64,000 bases of DNA from an uncultured Porphyromonadaceae bacterium (GCA_947575235.1 CANPMT010000003.1:25079-89078), one strand, 5' to 3'; positions 1 through 10,226 are shown, counted from the first letter of the stretch. Program-made: numbers and translations. The notes: generated by a model not told the origin, from the sequence alone.

Positions 1-1567
1 CCTCGGCGTTTACGCTGCGGGCCATGTCGGTAACCTCCTCGGGACGTTCGTCGATGAGGAGCATAATGATATAGGTGTCGGGGTGATTCTCCGATATTGC
101 GTTGGCTATATCCTTGAGAAGGATAGTCTTACCTGTTTTGGGAGGTGCCACGATAAGTGCACGCTGTCCTTTGCCGATAGGTGAGAAGAGGTCGACAACA
201 CGGGTTGAGATGTTGCACGATTTCCCCTTCGTGAGGTTGAACTTCTCATCAGGGAAGAGGGGCACGAGATGCTCAAATGGTATACGGTCGCGCACTTTTG
301 CGGGTTCGAGGCCGTTGATTGAGATTACGTTTACAAGGGGATAATACTTGTCGCCTTCGCGCGGGGGACGTATAGAGGCCTCCACCACGTCGCCTGTCTT
401 GAGACCGAATTCCTTGATCTGATTCTGCGACACGTAGATATCATCGGGGCTGCTGAGATAATTGTAATCGCTTGAGCGGAGGAATCCGTAACCTTCGGGC
501 ATGATTTCGAGTACACCGTATGCGTCGAGGATTCCGCTGAAGTCGTAGGGCGACTCGTGAAGTAGCGATGTGGGGACAGGCTGGCCTTGCTGACGCATGA
601 GGCGCTGCTGTTTCTTAAGGATGGCTTTCTGCTGTTTGGTGAGGGGCTGCTGTGTGGTGGCCCCCGGTTCGCGTAGTGTTATGGGTGTGGCCTGTGGAGT
701 GGGAAGAGCCGAGAGGTCTTCCATATCCTCCCCCTGCATTGGCTGGGGCTGAGGAGTCTGCGGCTGGGGAGCCTGAGCGTTGCGTTGGTTGCGGGGAGTA
801 AACATTTTCCCTTTTGTGGGGGGGAATAGTGAAGTAAGTGAGGAGATGTCGCTCTGGCCTGATTTGTTGCGTGGAGTGAAGACCTTCAGTTTCGGGCGTT
901 CCGGCTCCTGGTTTTCTGCAATTGCGGGAGCCTCATCCTGCTGCGGTGCGTCCTGGGGAGTGTGGTCGGAGTTGTTGATGTTTTCAATAATATTATCGGC
1001 GGCGGTGTTCTCTTCGGCAATCATCGGAAGAGTGGGAATGTTTTCATTAGCTTCAGCGGCGGGAGTCTCTACGGGAGCGGGAGTCTCAGCCACCACTTTC
1101 TTAGGACGTCCTTTCTTTTTGGGAGCCGGAATTTCGGCTGCCACCTGCTGCGATTCGGGAGCGATTGATGCTGCGGCAGCCTGTTCGGCCTGTTGTTGCA
1201 GGAGGAGAGCCTTAGGTTTGCGTCCTCTCCTTTTGGGGAGGGGTAGAGTCTCCGGCAGGTCTGACGATACAGGTTGGTCAGAAGTCACATTATTGTTTTT
1301 AACAGTCTGGGCGGCTTTGTCGGCTGCGGCAGTTTCAGAAGCCGGCTTACGGCCTCGTTTGGCCTTGGGCTCCTTCTCCTTAGGTGCTTTTTTCTTATCA
1401 GCGTTTTTGGATACAAAATCTTTGGCGGTCTGTTCAGCCTGGAGGTCAAGAATCTGATTCTCGATCTCGTCGCGGGAGAGTGAAGAAACTTTTTTAATGC
1501 CCATGGATTCAGCTGTGCTTCTCAACTGGTCCTCCTCCATGTCTTTAAGATCATTTAAGTGGAACAT
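1..1567 (-). CDS. rho: Transcription termination factor Rho (N-terminal part, runs off window start), with long low-complexity basic insert
   Basis: Reverse-strand translation from ATG at 1567: [26 protein letters not shown]...; later ...[61 protein letters not shown]...[29 protein letters not shown]...[14 protein letters not shown], a Rho signature with Walker A. Not in the ORF track because it is open at the edge. Confidence 0.95.
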   Translation of the reverse strand, partial: MFHLNDLKDMEEDQLRSTAESMGIKKVSSLSRDEIENQILDLQAEQTAKDFVSKNADKKKAPKEKEPKAKRGRKPASETAAADKAAQTVKNNNVTSDQPVSSDLPETLPLPKRRGRKPKALLLQQQAEQAAAASIAPESQQVAAEIPAPKKKGRPKKVVAETPAPVETPAAEANENIPTLPMIAEENTAADNIIENINNSDHTPQDAPQQDEAPAIAENQEPERPKLKVFTPRNKSGQSDISSLTSLFPPTKGKMFTPRNQRNAQAPQPQTPQPQPMQGEDMEDLSALPTPQATPITLREPGATTQQPLTKQQKAILKKQQRLMRQQGQPVPTSLLHESPYDFSGILDAYGVLEIMPEGYGFLRSSDYNYLSSPDDIYVSQNQIKEFGLKTGDVVEASIRPPREGDKYYPLVNVISINGLEPAKVRDRIPFEHLVPLFPDEKFNLTKGKSCNISTRVVDLFSPIGKGQRALIVAPPKTGKTILLKDIANAISENHPDTYIIMLLIDERPEEVTDMARSVNAE

Positions 1568-1620
1568 AAAAGATTTATGTTATAGGATGTTTGTCAACAG
1601 ACACAATCGAAGGATTACGA

Positions 1621-1671
1621 TTACTCATATTGCCCCATAAGCTCACCGTGCGGGTGAGAAGCTGGAATCAT
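1621..1671 (-). CDS. Candidate 16-aa upstream ORF in rho leader (MIPASHPHGELMGQYE*)
   Basis: Complete ATG..TAA frame read on the reverse strand, between the putative promoter (1810-1841) and the rho start (1567). It contains a CTCACC-CGCAC-GGTGAG stem-loop. Confidence 0.45.
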   Translation of the reverse strand: MIPASHPHGELMGQYE

Positions 1672-1809
1672 GCCTGTATGATAGAATTGATAATTTGAAT
1701 TAAAGAGGGTCTTCCAACCTGCGGAATTGCTAATAGGTGAGGGTAGGAAGGATAGTCTTCACGGCTGTGCCAGTAACCGACACTTGGCCTCAGGACTTTT
1801 GATTTAGTG

Positions 1810-1841
1810 CAAAGTTAGGAAAAAGAATTTATTTGCACAAA
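1810..1841 (-). promoter_or_regulatory. Putative Bacteroidetes-type promoter for rho
   Basis: Reverse strand TTTG (1838-1841) - 20 nt - TAACTTTG (1810-1817), matching the TTTG/TAnnTTTG consensus. Implies a leader of about 240 nt. Confidence 0.6.
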
Positions 1842-1947
1842 TATATAACGTGAAAAGGGTGTAAAATGTTGTGACGGAAGGGATGTAAAAAAAGGAAGGG
1901 GCGTGGATCATAAAAAATCCACGCCCCTGAATATATTTCTCTTATGA

Positions 1948-2502
1948 TTACTTGTTGCCGAAGTAACGGTTGTAAAGACCGAAGAAGCCGCGGCCATGAC
2001 GGGCCTCATCCTTAGCCATCTCATGAACGGTGTCGTGGATAGCGTCGAGGTTCTGGGCCTTGGCGTTCTTTGCGATGCGCATCTTATCCTCGTTGGCACC
2101 GGCCTCGGCATGCATACGCTTCTCAAGGTTGGTCTTTGTGTCCCAAACCATGTCGCCGAGAAGCTCAGCGAATTTGGCAGCGTGCTCAGCCTCCTCCCAA
2201 GCGTAACGCTTGAAAGCCTCGGCGATCTCGGGATAACCCTCGCGGTCGGCCTGACGAGACATTGCCAGGTACATGCCAACCTCGGTGCATTCGCCGGTGA
2301 AGTGGTTGTTGAGGTCTTTTATCATCTCCTCGTCGCAGCCCTTGGCCACGCCGATCTCATGCTCGGTCACAAATTTAAGAAGCTCAGCTTTGTCAAGCTC
2401 TTTAAACTTTGATGCGGGTGCGCCACACTGGGGGCACTTCGCAGGTGCTTCCTCACCCTCGGCTACATAGCCGCAGATGGTGCAGATCCATTCTTTTGCC
2501 AT
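1948..2502 (-). CDS. rbr: Reverse-type rubrerythrin (N-terminal rubredoxin domain, C-terminal ferritin-like domain)
   Basis: [25 protein letters not shown] rubredoxin CxxC pairs at the N-terminus, followed by ferritin-like helices with ExxH-type motifs. Confidence 0.9.
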   Translation of the reverse strand: MAKEWICTICGYVAEGEEAPAKCPQCGAPASKFKELDKAELLKFVTEHEIGVAKGCDEEMIKDLNNHFTGECTEVGMYLAMSRQADREGYPEIAEAFKRYAWEEAEHAAKFAELLGDMVWDTKTNLEKRMHAEAGANEDKMRIAKNAKAQNLDAIHDTVHEMAKDEARHGRGFFGLYNRYFGNK

Positions 2503-2659
2503 AATTTTCAGTTATTAGTTATTAGTTGTGAGTTGGTTATATATTTACTTTATATTTTTCTCTTCTCTTTCTTTACAAAGTTAGTGATTTTTTCCTAATT
2601 TCGCAAGTAGAAATATCGGTTTAGTATCATCATTTCATATATTTTAAACTACATTAACT

Positions 2660-3640
2660 ATGGCAAGAGCAAGGTTCTCATCTCATCCTCTCGAAAAAGC
2701 TGTGGCGGAGGCGTGGCGGGGCGTCAGATTCCCGAAGGTGCTGGTGACTGTGAGCGGAGGCGCCGACAGTGTGGCGCTCCTTTCCTCGCTTAATGCCATC
2801 AGGGGGCCGGAATGTGTGGCCGCACATTGCAATTTTCATCTGAGGGGGGAGGAGAGCATGCGCGACCAGAGGGTGGTGGAGCGGCTCTGCCGTGAACTGG
2901 GCGTTGAACTCTTGGTAAAGGATTTCGATGTGCCGCTATATATTAAGGAGAGAAGGGGAGTGTCGGTCGAGATGGCTTGCCGTGAACTCAGATATGAGTG
3001 GTTTCGCAACCTGCTTGCCTACACCGGCGCCGCCCGGATAACCACAGGGCATAACGCCGACGATAACATCGAGACACTTCTCCTTAATCTGCTCCGAGGG
3101 TCGGGCACGTTGGGATTGAAGGGGATGGTGCCTGACACGGGTGAGATATGGCGTCCGCTTTTGGGGGTGCACCGCACTATGATTGTGGATTATCTTGAAT
3201 CGCGTGGTCTGACTTACATCACTGACTCATCGAATCTTTCAAGCGATTACCGTCGCAATTTCCTGCGTAATGAGATTATTCCGATGCTGAGAAGCCGCTG
3301 GGAGGGGTTTGACAAGGCCCTCGACCGCTCTTTGCTCTGTCTGCGCAGCGAGAATGCGGTGGTTGCCCATAGTGTGGCTATGGCTCTGCCGCCTGCCGGC
3401 CAACCGCTTGAGCGGAGCCGTGTGCTGGCCTTCCCGGATCCGGAACTGCTGGTGCGCCGGTTTATCGAACCGCTCTCACCATTCACCACCACGGCCTCCG
3501 AGATTGTGGCGGCCATGCGCGCCGACAAACCTGATGTGAAGCGGTGGCGGCTGCGCGGAGGGGTTGCGACGCTGAAAGGGGGGAGGCTCTCGCTCTCTCT
3601 GTCTGGCCGCACTGATTCTGTCAACGGCTCAGACGACTGA
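2660..3640 (+). CDS. tilS: tRNA(Ile)-lysidine synthetase TilS, short form
   Basis: PP-loop motif LVTVSGGADSVALL; CNFHLRGEES, TTGHNADDNIETLLLNLLRGSG and YRRNFLRNEIIPML motifs. 326 aa. Confidence 0.9.
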   Translation: MARARFSSHPLEKAVAEAWRGVRFPKVLVTVSGGADSVALLSSLNAIRGPECVAAHCNFHLRGEESMRDQRVVERLCRELGVELLVKDFDVPLYIKERRGVSVEMACRELRYEWFRNLLAYTGAARITTGHNADDNIETLLLNLLRGSGTLGLKGMVPDTGEIWRPLLGVHRTMIVDYLESRGLTYITDSSNLSSDYRRNFLRNEIIPMLRSRWEGFDKALDRSLLCLRSENAVVAHSVAMALPPAGQPLERSRVLAFPDPELLVRRFIEPLSPFTTTASEIVAAMRADKPDVKRWRLRGGVATLKGGRLSLSLSGRTDSVNGSDD

Positions 3641-4331
3641 AGAATTCCTCGCGGCGCGAGTCTGATATCGGTATGTAGACTTTCCCGAATACTATCCGGC
3701 CACGCTCCACAACCTCGATATTAGGGATATTGACGATAAACGAGCGGTGTACGCGCATGAAACTGTCGGCTGGGAGCTGCTCCTCGATATCCTTCAGACT
3801 CATCAGTGAGCTGACCTGCGATCCATCCTTACGGTTGAATATCACGCGGTCGTTCTGCACCTCGATATATGTAAGCTGGTCAGTGTGAATCTGCACGAGC
3901 CTGTAATCAGCCTTGACTGTTATGGTGTCTCTTGAGGGGCGGCGTGAATTACGGAAACTGTCGCGCATGGCAAACCATTCCACAGCTTTCCCCACGGCCC
4001 TGGAGAACTCGGCGAAGCTCACAGGTTTGAGAAGATAGTCGAGCGCGTTAACCTTGAAGCCGTCGACAGCATACTGCTGATAGGCGGTGATGAAGATGAT
4101 GCGTGTTGAGGCAGGTATGACCCCTGCGAAGTCTATGCCGTTGAGCAGGGGCATGTTTATGTCGAGAAACACCAGGTCGATGTCGCCGGCCACCACACTC
4201 TTTATGGCTTCGGCAGCCGATTCGTAGCAGCCCTGCAGCTGCAATACAGGAGTCTGCCCGATATAGCTCTTGATAAGTTCGCGAGCCAGAGGCTCATCGT
4301 CGACAAGTATACATTTCAGTGGTCTGGTCAT
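3621..4331 (-). CDS. LytTR-family response regulator
   Basis: REC domain (ILVDDEPLARELI, DLVFLDINMP) plus LytTR domain (DQLTYIEVQNDRVIF, FMRVHRSFIVN). Confidence 0.93.
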   Translation of the reverse strand: MTRPLKCILVDDEPLARELIKSYIGQTPVLQLQGCYESAAEAIKSVVAGDIDLVFLDINMPLLNGIDFAGVIPASTRIIFITAYQQYAVDGFKVNALDYLLKPVSFAEFSRAVGKAVEWFAMRDSFRNSRRPSRDTITVKADYRLVQIHTDQLTYIEVQNDRVIFNRKDGSQVSSLMSLKDIEEQLPADSFMRVHRSFIVNIPNIEVVERGRIVFGKVYIPISDSRREEFFSRLSR

Positions 4332-4375
4332 TTGCTGTAAAGTATTTGGGGGTGTTTTCTGTCAGGTGAGTATTA

Positions 4376-5479
4376 TTATTTCCCGAGTGCGTCAAGCGAT
4401 ATTTTCAGTTCGATGGCGAATATGCCGTCGGTCTTGTTCACTGTCAGCCGGTGGCTGTGAGGATAAAGAAGACCTAACTGCCGCTCCACATTCACAAGTC
4501 CCACGCCCGATTCCGTCCCTTTCTCACCATCGGTCTCCGGGTGAGAATCGGCCTCGGGGTTATAACTGTTGTCGACGCGGCAAATGAGCCAACCTTTCTC
4601 TACACCAATGACTATGGATATGAAACCTGACTGCCCGTTGGGGGCGGCATGCTTGAAAGCGTTCTCAATCAGAGTGAGAAGCAGGAGCGGAGCGATCTGG
4701 CAACCGGGGGCTGCCGTGACGTTGATGTCGCAGCTTAGTTGCATACCCCCGCTCAGACGCAGGCGCATAAGCTCGATATAATCAGATATGAACTGCATCT
4801 CCTTTTCAAGAGGCACATAAGGCATACCCGAGTCGTAAATCATGAACCTCAGCATATTGCTGAGGTCATGTAGAGCCTGGCGGGCACGCTCCGGAGCGAA
4901 TCCAATCAAGGCATAGATGTTGTTGAGAGTGTTGAAAAGGAAATGGGGATTGAGCTGGGCCTTGAGACTTTTCAGTTCAATCTGGCGTTTCTCGGCACTC
5001 AGCTCAAGTTCCTGACGCCTCACATTCTCATGCTCGCGAGAGAGACGCAAGGCGTATGCGAGCGCCACGGCAAGCACCATCATAATGCCGTCGCGGATAA
5101 GAAACCCGAAATAACCCAACAGATATTGTCCCAGCGAGAGGGTCACGTTTTTGAGCGGTTTGGGTCTCGGCAATCCGCCGTGAGTCTCGAACCATAGCGG
5201 AATCAGGGCGCAGACAATCACAATGATGCAGAAATTCACCAGAAAGAAGAGTGCGCGGCGGTCGTTATGAACCAGTGTCGCCGGGACGAGCCAGAAATAG
5301 TTAACCACAAACACCAGGGTGTAGAATGTGGCCATGAGCACCCCCATCACCATCCATGCCGTAGGTTCGCCGGAATGGCTGAAGATTGACAGGGCGGAGG
5401 GGAAATAAAACAGTACGAGCGACAGCAGGACCACTGTCGCCGTACCGGAGTAACGTTTCTTTGATAGATTGTCATTCAT
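4376..5479 (-). CDS. LytS-like sensor histidine kinase
   Basis: LKSLKAQLNPHFLFNTLNNIYALI His_kinase motif, LIENAFKHA N-box, TM segments at the N-terminus; adjacent to the LytTR regulator. Confidence 0.92.
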   Translation of the reverse strand: MNDNLSKKRYSGTATVVLLSLVLFYFPSALSIFSHSGEPTAWMVMGVLMATFYTLVFVVNYFWLVPATLVHNDRRALFFLVNFCIIVIVCALIPLWFETHGGLPRPKPLKNVTLSLGQYLLGYFGFLIRDGIMMVLAVALAYALRLSREHENVRRQELELSAEKRQIELKSLKAQLNPHFLFNTLNNIYALIGFAPERARQALHDLSNMLRFMIYDSGMPYVPLEKEMQFISDYIELMRLRLSGGMQLSCDINVTAAPGCQIAPLLLLTLIENAFKHAAPNGQSGFISIVIGVEKGWLICRVDNSYNPEADSHPETDGEKGTESGVGLVNVERQLGLLYPHSHRLTVNKTDGIFAIELKISLDALGK

Positions 5480-6692
5480 AACGTATGGCCTCTATGGGGT
5501 CAAGATTTGAGGCCTTCGCCGCCGGATAGAATCCGAAGATAATACCGATGACGGTGCAGACCAGGAATGAGAGGATGACCGACGAAGCCGACACCGTCAC
5601 AGGCCAGTGCGCGAAAGTGACAATCATCCAAGAAGCTAACGCGCCGAGGAGGATTCCTATTATACCGCCGGTGACCGAAATTATGACAGCCTCTATGAGG
5701 AACTGGGTCATGATGTCGCGCCCGGTGGCGCCGATGCTCATGCGCAGACCAATCTCGCGGGTGCGCTCGGTGACGCTCACAATCATGATGTTCATGATGC
5801 CGATACCGCCCACGAGGAGCGAGATACCCGCCACGGCTGCCAGCAGGACGGTCATCATGGAGGAGGTGGATGAAATCATCTCGGCAAGCTCCTGCATTGA
5901 GCGGATGGTGAAGTTATCCTCGTCGCCGTCGCGCAGTTTATGCTGCGTGCGGAGAATGTCGGTGATTTCGTCGATGGTCTTCTCCGTCTGCTCCTCATCT
6001 ATGGCCGAAGCCTGGATTCCCTGCAGATAGTCGATGGCCAGCATACGCTTCATGACCGTGGTGTAGGGCACCAGTGCGAGGTCGTCCTGGTCCTGCCCCA
6101 TGGTGTTGTAGCCCTTCTCCTCAAGCACGCCGATCACGGTGAGGGGCACTTTCCCGAAGCGCACCACCTTCCCTATCGGGTCAGAGCCATCCGGGAAGAG
6201 GTTGTCTACGAGAGTCTTGCCGAGCACGCATACTTTGGCGGCGTTCTTGACATCAGTCTCTGTAAAGAAATCTCCCTCGGCCACGCTGCGCTGGCGAATG
6301 TCGAGATATTGCGTGTTGACACCCTGCGCCTGCGAGGGGTAGTTGCTGTTGCCATATATCCACTGTCCGGAACTGCTGACAGTCGGGGTAATGTTGGCGA
6401 TAGTTGAGGCCTGGGTGACGAGCGCCTCATAGTCGGCCGGTTTCAGTGTCTGCATGTCATCGCTGCTCTGGCGCACGCCACCTCTCTTGTCGGCACCCGG
6501 GAAGATCATAATCATGTTGCTGCCCATCTCGGAGATCTGCGCCTTGATAGAGTCTTTCGACCCCTGGCCGATGGCGAGCATGGCAATCACCGCCCCCACG
6601 CCGATAATGACGCCGAGCATGGTGAGGAAGCATCTCATCTTGTTGTTGTTGAGAGCTTTCAACGCTATTTTCAGTAGGTTCTGTATATTCAT
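5472..6692 (-). CDS. MacB-type ABC transporter permease
   Basis: MRCFLTMLGVIIGVGAVIAMLAIGQGSK; VGGIGIMNIMIVSVTERTREIGLRMSIGA; C-terminal FtsX-like domain. Confidence 0.93.
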   Translation of the reverse strand: MNIQNLLKIALKALNNNKMRCFLTMLGVIIGVGAVIAMLAIGQGSKDSIKAQISEMGSNMIMIFPGADKRGGVRQSSDDMQTLKPADYEALVTQASTIANITPTVSSSGQWIYGNSNYPSQAQGVNTQYLDIRQRSVAEGDFFTETDVKNAAKVCVLGKTLVDNLFPDGSDPIGKVVRFGKVPLTVIGVLEEKGYNTMGQDQDDLALVPYTTVMKRMLAIDYLQGIQASAIDEEQTEKTIDEITDILRTQHKLRDGDEDNFTIRSMQELAEMISSTSSMMTVLLAAVAGISLLVGGIGIMNIMIVSVTERTREIGLRMSIGATGRDIMTQFLIEAVIISVTGGIIGILLGALASWMIVTFAHWPVTVSASSVILSFLVCTVIGIIFGFYPAAKASNLDPIEAIRYE

Positions 6693-6704
6693 GACTCAAA
6701 CTCA

Positions 6705-7451
6705 TTATTCCTCCTGGGGAAGATTACGGTAGACCTCCTCGGCCGATTTGATATCGTAGTTATACTCATCGCTGACAATATGTCCGTCGCGCAGCATTAT
6801 GTTGCGTGAGGAGTAGAGTGCCAGTTCGGGATTATGCGTCACGAAGATGATTGTCTTCCCCTCGTTATAGAGTTTCTGGAAGAGTGTCAATATGGAGAAT
6901 GACGTGCGCGTGTCGAGGTTGCCGGTGGCCTCGTCGGCGAGTATTATCACCGGGTTGTTTACCAGGGCGCGTGCTATGGCCACACGCTGCTGCTGCCCTC
7001 CCGACATCTGGTTGCTCTTATGATAGAGGCGATCGCCCAGCCCGACGGCCCGCAGGCATTTCTCAGCCCTCTCGGCCCTCTCCTTTGCCGACACCCCGGA
7101 ATTGTAGAGCAACGGCAGCTCCACATTCTCAAGGGCAGTCGTCTTTGGGAGCAGGTTATAGTTCTGGAATATGAAGCCGATCTTGCGGTTGCGTATCCTG
7201 GCCCGTTCATTCTTGCCCATATCCTGCACGGAGATTCCGTCAAGGAGATACTGCCCCGATGTAGGGGTGTCAAGACATCCCAAGGTGTTGAGGAGGGTTG
7301 ACTTGCCCGATCCCGACGTGCCCATAATTGTTACGAACTCACCCTCATAGATGGTGAACGAGACGCCCCGCAGGGCTTTGACAGTCTCGTCACCAACTTT
7401 GAAGTAGCGTTTAAGATCGACAATCTTTATTATCTCTTTCTCTTTAGCCAT
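6705..7451 (-). CDS. MacB-type ABC transporter ATP-binding protein
   Basis: Walker [13 protein letters not shown], signature [15 protein letters not shown], Walker [14 protein letters not shown]. Confidence 0.95.
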   Translation of the reverse strand: MAKEKEIIKIVDLKRYFKVGDETVKALRGVSFTIYEGEFVTIMGTSGSGKSTLLNTLGCLDTPTSGQYLLDGISVQDMGKNERARIRNRKIGFIFQNYNLLPKTTALENVELPLLYNSGVSAKERAERAEKCLRAVGLGDRLYHKSNQMSGGQQQRVAIARALVNNPVIILADEATGNLDTRTSFSILTLFQKLYNEGKTIIFVTHNPELALYSSRNIMLRDGHIVSDEYNYDIKSAEEVYRNLPQEE

Positions 7452-7459
7452 AATTCAGT

Positions 7460-8617
7460 TTATTTTTTCTTGGCACCCGGCGGTTTGGGCATGAAGGGAT
7501 TCTCTTCGGTGGGGGTATCCTTCTGCTTGGCCTGTATCACATTATATTGCAGAGCCACTTTGTCGCCGTTCTTGAGTCCGGAAGTGATCTGCTGATAGGC
7601 GCTGTTGGCCATTCCGAGTTCCACGGGGGTCTGGATAAGCTTGCCGTCGCGTTCCACCCAAACCGATTTCCCCTCACTCTCTTTAGCCGGCACAGGGGTG
7701 GGGAGTCCGGAATCCTTCTCACCCTCGAAAGGCTGGAACTTCAGCGCTTTCAGGGGCACGGCCAGCACGTTGTCAAGCTCAAGGGTATAGATGGTGAGAT
7801 TGGCCGTCATACCCGGAATCAGCTTCTGGTCGGGGTTGGGTGCAGCCACGATCACCTCATAGGTCACCACATTTGATGTGGTGGTGGGGTTGAGGCGCAC
7901 CTGGGTAACAGTGCCCGAGAAGGTGTCGTTGGGGAAGGCGTCGACGGTGAAAGTGACATGCTGTCCAACCTTCACCTGACCTATGTCGGCCTCATCCACA
8001 TCACCGACCACCTGCATGTTGTCAAGGTCGGCTATAGTGTAGAGATTGGCCACAGTCATGTTGGACACCACCGTCTGACCCACCTCTACCTCACGCGAGA
8101 TGATGATGCCATCGATAGGGGAATAGATCTGGGCATAGTTCAGGTTCTTTGCGGCCCTTACACGGTCGGCCTGTGTTTTCTCATATGCCAGGCGCGCAAC
8201 GTCATAATCCTTCTTTGAGGTCTGGAACTCATAGTCGGAGATCAGCTGCTCATCATGCAGGGCCTTGTCGCGTTCATAATTCTTTTTTGTGTATTCATAC
8301 GTGGCTTTTGCCGAGGCCATGTTGGCATCCGCGCTCTTTAGGTCGCTGTCGAGCAGAGTCTTCTCCAGTTCGGCGAGGAGCTGTCCCTGGGTCACGTGGT
8401 CGTTATAGTCGACATACAGTTTGTCGATTATGCCGGTGACCTGTGTGCCGACATCCACCTGTGTTACAGACTCCATCGTGCCTGTGGCGGTCACCACTTC
8501 CGACATGGAGGTAGGCTCAACGGTATACGTCTCCACCTCCATCCGGTCTTTCTTCTCGCACGAGGTCACGAGAGCGAGCGTGACCAGTGCCGGTATTGTA
8601 ATTTTTAAGTAATCCAT
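7460..8617 (-). CDS. MacA-like periplasmic adaptor (HlyD/RND family)
   Basis: Lipoprotein-like N-terminus (LVTSCEKK); TGTMESVTQVDVGTQVTGIIDKLYVDYNDHVTQGQLLAEL biotinyl-lipoyl-like motif. Confidence 0.92.
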   Translation of the reverse strand: MDYLKITIPALVTLALVTSCEKKDRMEVETYTVEPTSMSEVVTATGTMESVTQVDVGTQVTGIIDKLYVDYNDHVTQGQLLAELEKTLLDSDLKSADANMASAKATYEYTKKNYERDKALHDEQLISDYEFQTSKKDYDVARLAYEKTQADRVRAAKNLNYAQIYSPIDGIIISREVEVGQTVVSNMTVANLYTIADLDNMQVVGDVDEADIGQVKVGQHVTFTVDAFPNDTFSGTVTQVRLNPTTTSNVVTYEVIVAAPNPDQKLIPGMTANLTIYTLELDNVLAVPLKALKFQPFEGEKDSGLPTPVPAKESEGKSVWVERDGKLIQTPVELGMANSAYQQITSGLKNGDKVALQYNVIQAKQKDTPTEENPFMPKPPGAKKK

Positions 8618-8639
8618 ATGGTTGGGTTAAAGTTTATTG

Positions 8640-10013
8640 TCAGGGTATAGCCACCTCCTGTGTGGCATAGAAGGTGATTGTCTTGTTAGAGAGAATCGCC
8701 ATGAACTTGCTTTGCAGCAGTTCGAGACGGGCATTGAAGAGATTGTTGTGGGCGGTGAGCAGGTCGAGAGGATTCACGTAGCCGAGTTCAAACTGACGGT
8801 CGACGAGCTGTGCCGTGAGTTCGGTGGCCTCCAATTGGGTGAGACCGCTCTGGTATTTGGCCTTGGCATTCTCGGCGTCGATATATAGATTCTCGATTGT
8901 CTGTGAGAGGTCGTTGAGGAGCTGGTCGCGGTTGATGTCATATTCCAGGGCGGCCAACTTCGCCTTGGCAACGGCCCTTTTAGTGGAATTGGCATCGTAG
9001 ATAGGCACCGAGAGCGACAGACCTATATTCTCGTTGAAGCCATGACCCATCTGGCTCCCCCAAGATGGTCCGCCGGAGGTGTAGCCTGTGCCCACACCCC
9101 CCTGCAGGGCGACCTGAGGGAGTTTCCCGGCCTTGGCAATCTTGATATCATTGTCATATATCTCCTTGCTCAGCTCGTTGCTTCTTATTCCCGGCAGCCA
9201 GTTGGCGGCATACTCATAGGTAGAGTTGATGGCAGGGAGAGGGGTGAGGATATCGGAGTCAGAGAATTTCACCTCGGCAATCTCAAGGTTATAGTCGAGG
9301 CCGAGGGTGAGGAGCTTTTTCAGAGTCATCTTTGCCGAGGCATAGTTGCTCTGCGTCTGCACCAGATTATACTCATCCTGTGCCTTCTGGCTCTCAATCT
9401 GGGCATACTCCACTTTGGAGGAGCGGCCTGATTCCATCAGTTTCCTTGCGCGTTCAGTCTGCGAGGAGCTCACCTCGAGAGTCTTGCGTGCAATCTCCAC
9501 CGCCTCACGGGCATACATGATGTTGAGATAAGCCTGGAGCACACCAAGCTTCAGGTCCTTTATCACGTCATCACCGGCGAGCAGTTTCTGTTCACGCATC
9601 ACCTTTGACGACTCCAGCCGGTACTTGCGCACATTCCCTTCCCATACGGTCCAGGCCGCGTTAATGCCGTAAGAGCTGCCATAGACATTACCGTTGACAC
9701 CCGATTCAGGAGAGGGACGGTTGGTGAAATTCTGTGTTGTGGAGAATCCCACGGTAGGGAGCCATGCGTCCTTGGCCACGTTGATATCCTCGTCGGCCTG
9801 CAGAATCGCGAGCAGCGACTGGCGGACATCGGTGCTGTTGCCGATAGCCCAGTCAAGACAGTCGTTGAAACTCCAGGGGGAGGTCTTCAGAGAGTCGCGT
9901 GGGGCCGTGATATCCTCCGTTGTGATGTCAGCGAGTGCCACCTCATGCTGTGCCGCACAAGGGAGGAGCGAAGCTGAGAGCGCAATGAAGGAGAAAAGGT
10001 CTCGTCTATTCAT
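8640..10013 (-). CDS. TolC-family outer membrane efflux protein
   Basis: Signal peptide, paired OEP repeats (NIGLSLSVPIYDANSTKRAVAKAKL; ELGYVNPLDLLTAHNNLFNARLELLQSKF); operon position next to MacA/MacB. Confidence 0.92.
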   Translation of the reverse strand: MNRRDLFSFIALSASLLPCAAQHEVALADITTEDITAPRDSLKTSPWSFNDCLDWAIGNSTDVRQSLLAILQADEDINVAKDAWLPTVGFSTTQNFTNRPSPESGVNGNVYGSSYGINAAWTVWEGNVRKYRLESSKVMREQKLLAGDDVIKDLKLGVLQAYLNIMYAREAVEIARKTLEVSSSQTERARKLMESGRSSKVEYAQIESQKAQDEYNLVQTQSNYASAKMTLKKLLTLGLDYNLEIAEVKFSDSDILTPLPAINSTYEYAANWLPGIRSNELSKEIYDNDIKIAKAGKLPQVALQGGVGTGYTSGGPSWGSQMGHGFNENIGLSLSVPIYDANSTKRAVAKAKLAALEYDINRDQLLNDLSQTIENLYIDAENAKAKYQSGLTQLEATELTAQLVDRQFELGYVNPLDLLTAHNNLFNARLELLQSKFMAILSNKTITFYATQEVAIP

Positions 10014-10226
10014 ATAGTTTATCTGTTTGGATATTATTTTCTACCTGCAAAATTAGATGCTGAATAAAGAATAAGCAATTAAAGTCTGAATATGGGTTCA
10101 AATCCGGGGTAAAGAGGTGGATTTAGGGTTTTAACAAGATAAAAGGTGAACCGTTTGTTAAAATCTGTTAACAGATGATGAATAACCGGTCTGAAATGGC
10201 TAAATTTGTAAATAAACTAATGTGAT

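Noticed and set aside
780-1457. 225-aa plus-strand ORF and other plus-strand ORFs at 962-1483
   Set aside because: Antisense to the rho coding frame. Low-complexity Ser/Ala/Gly composition mirrors the Rho insert; no independent support.
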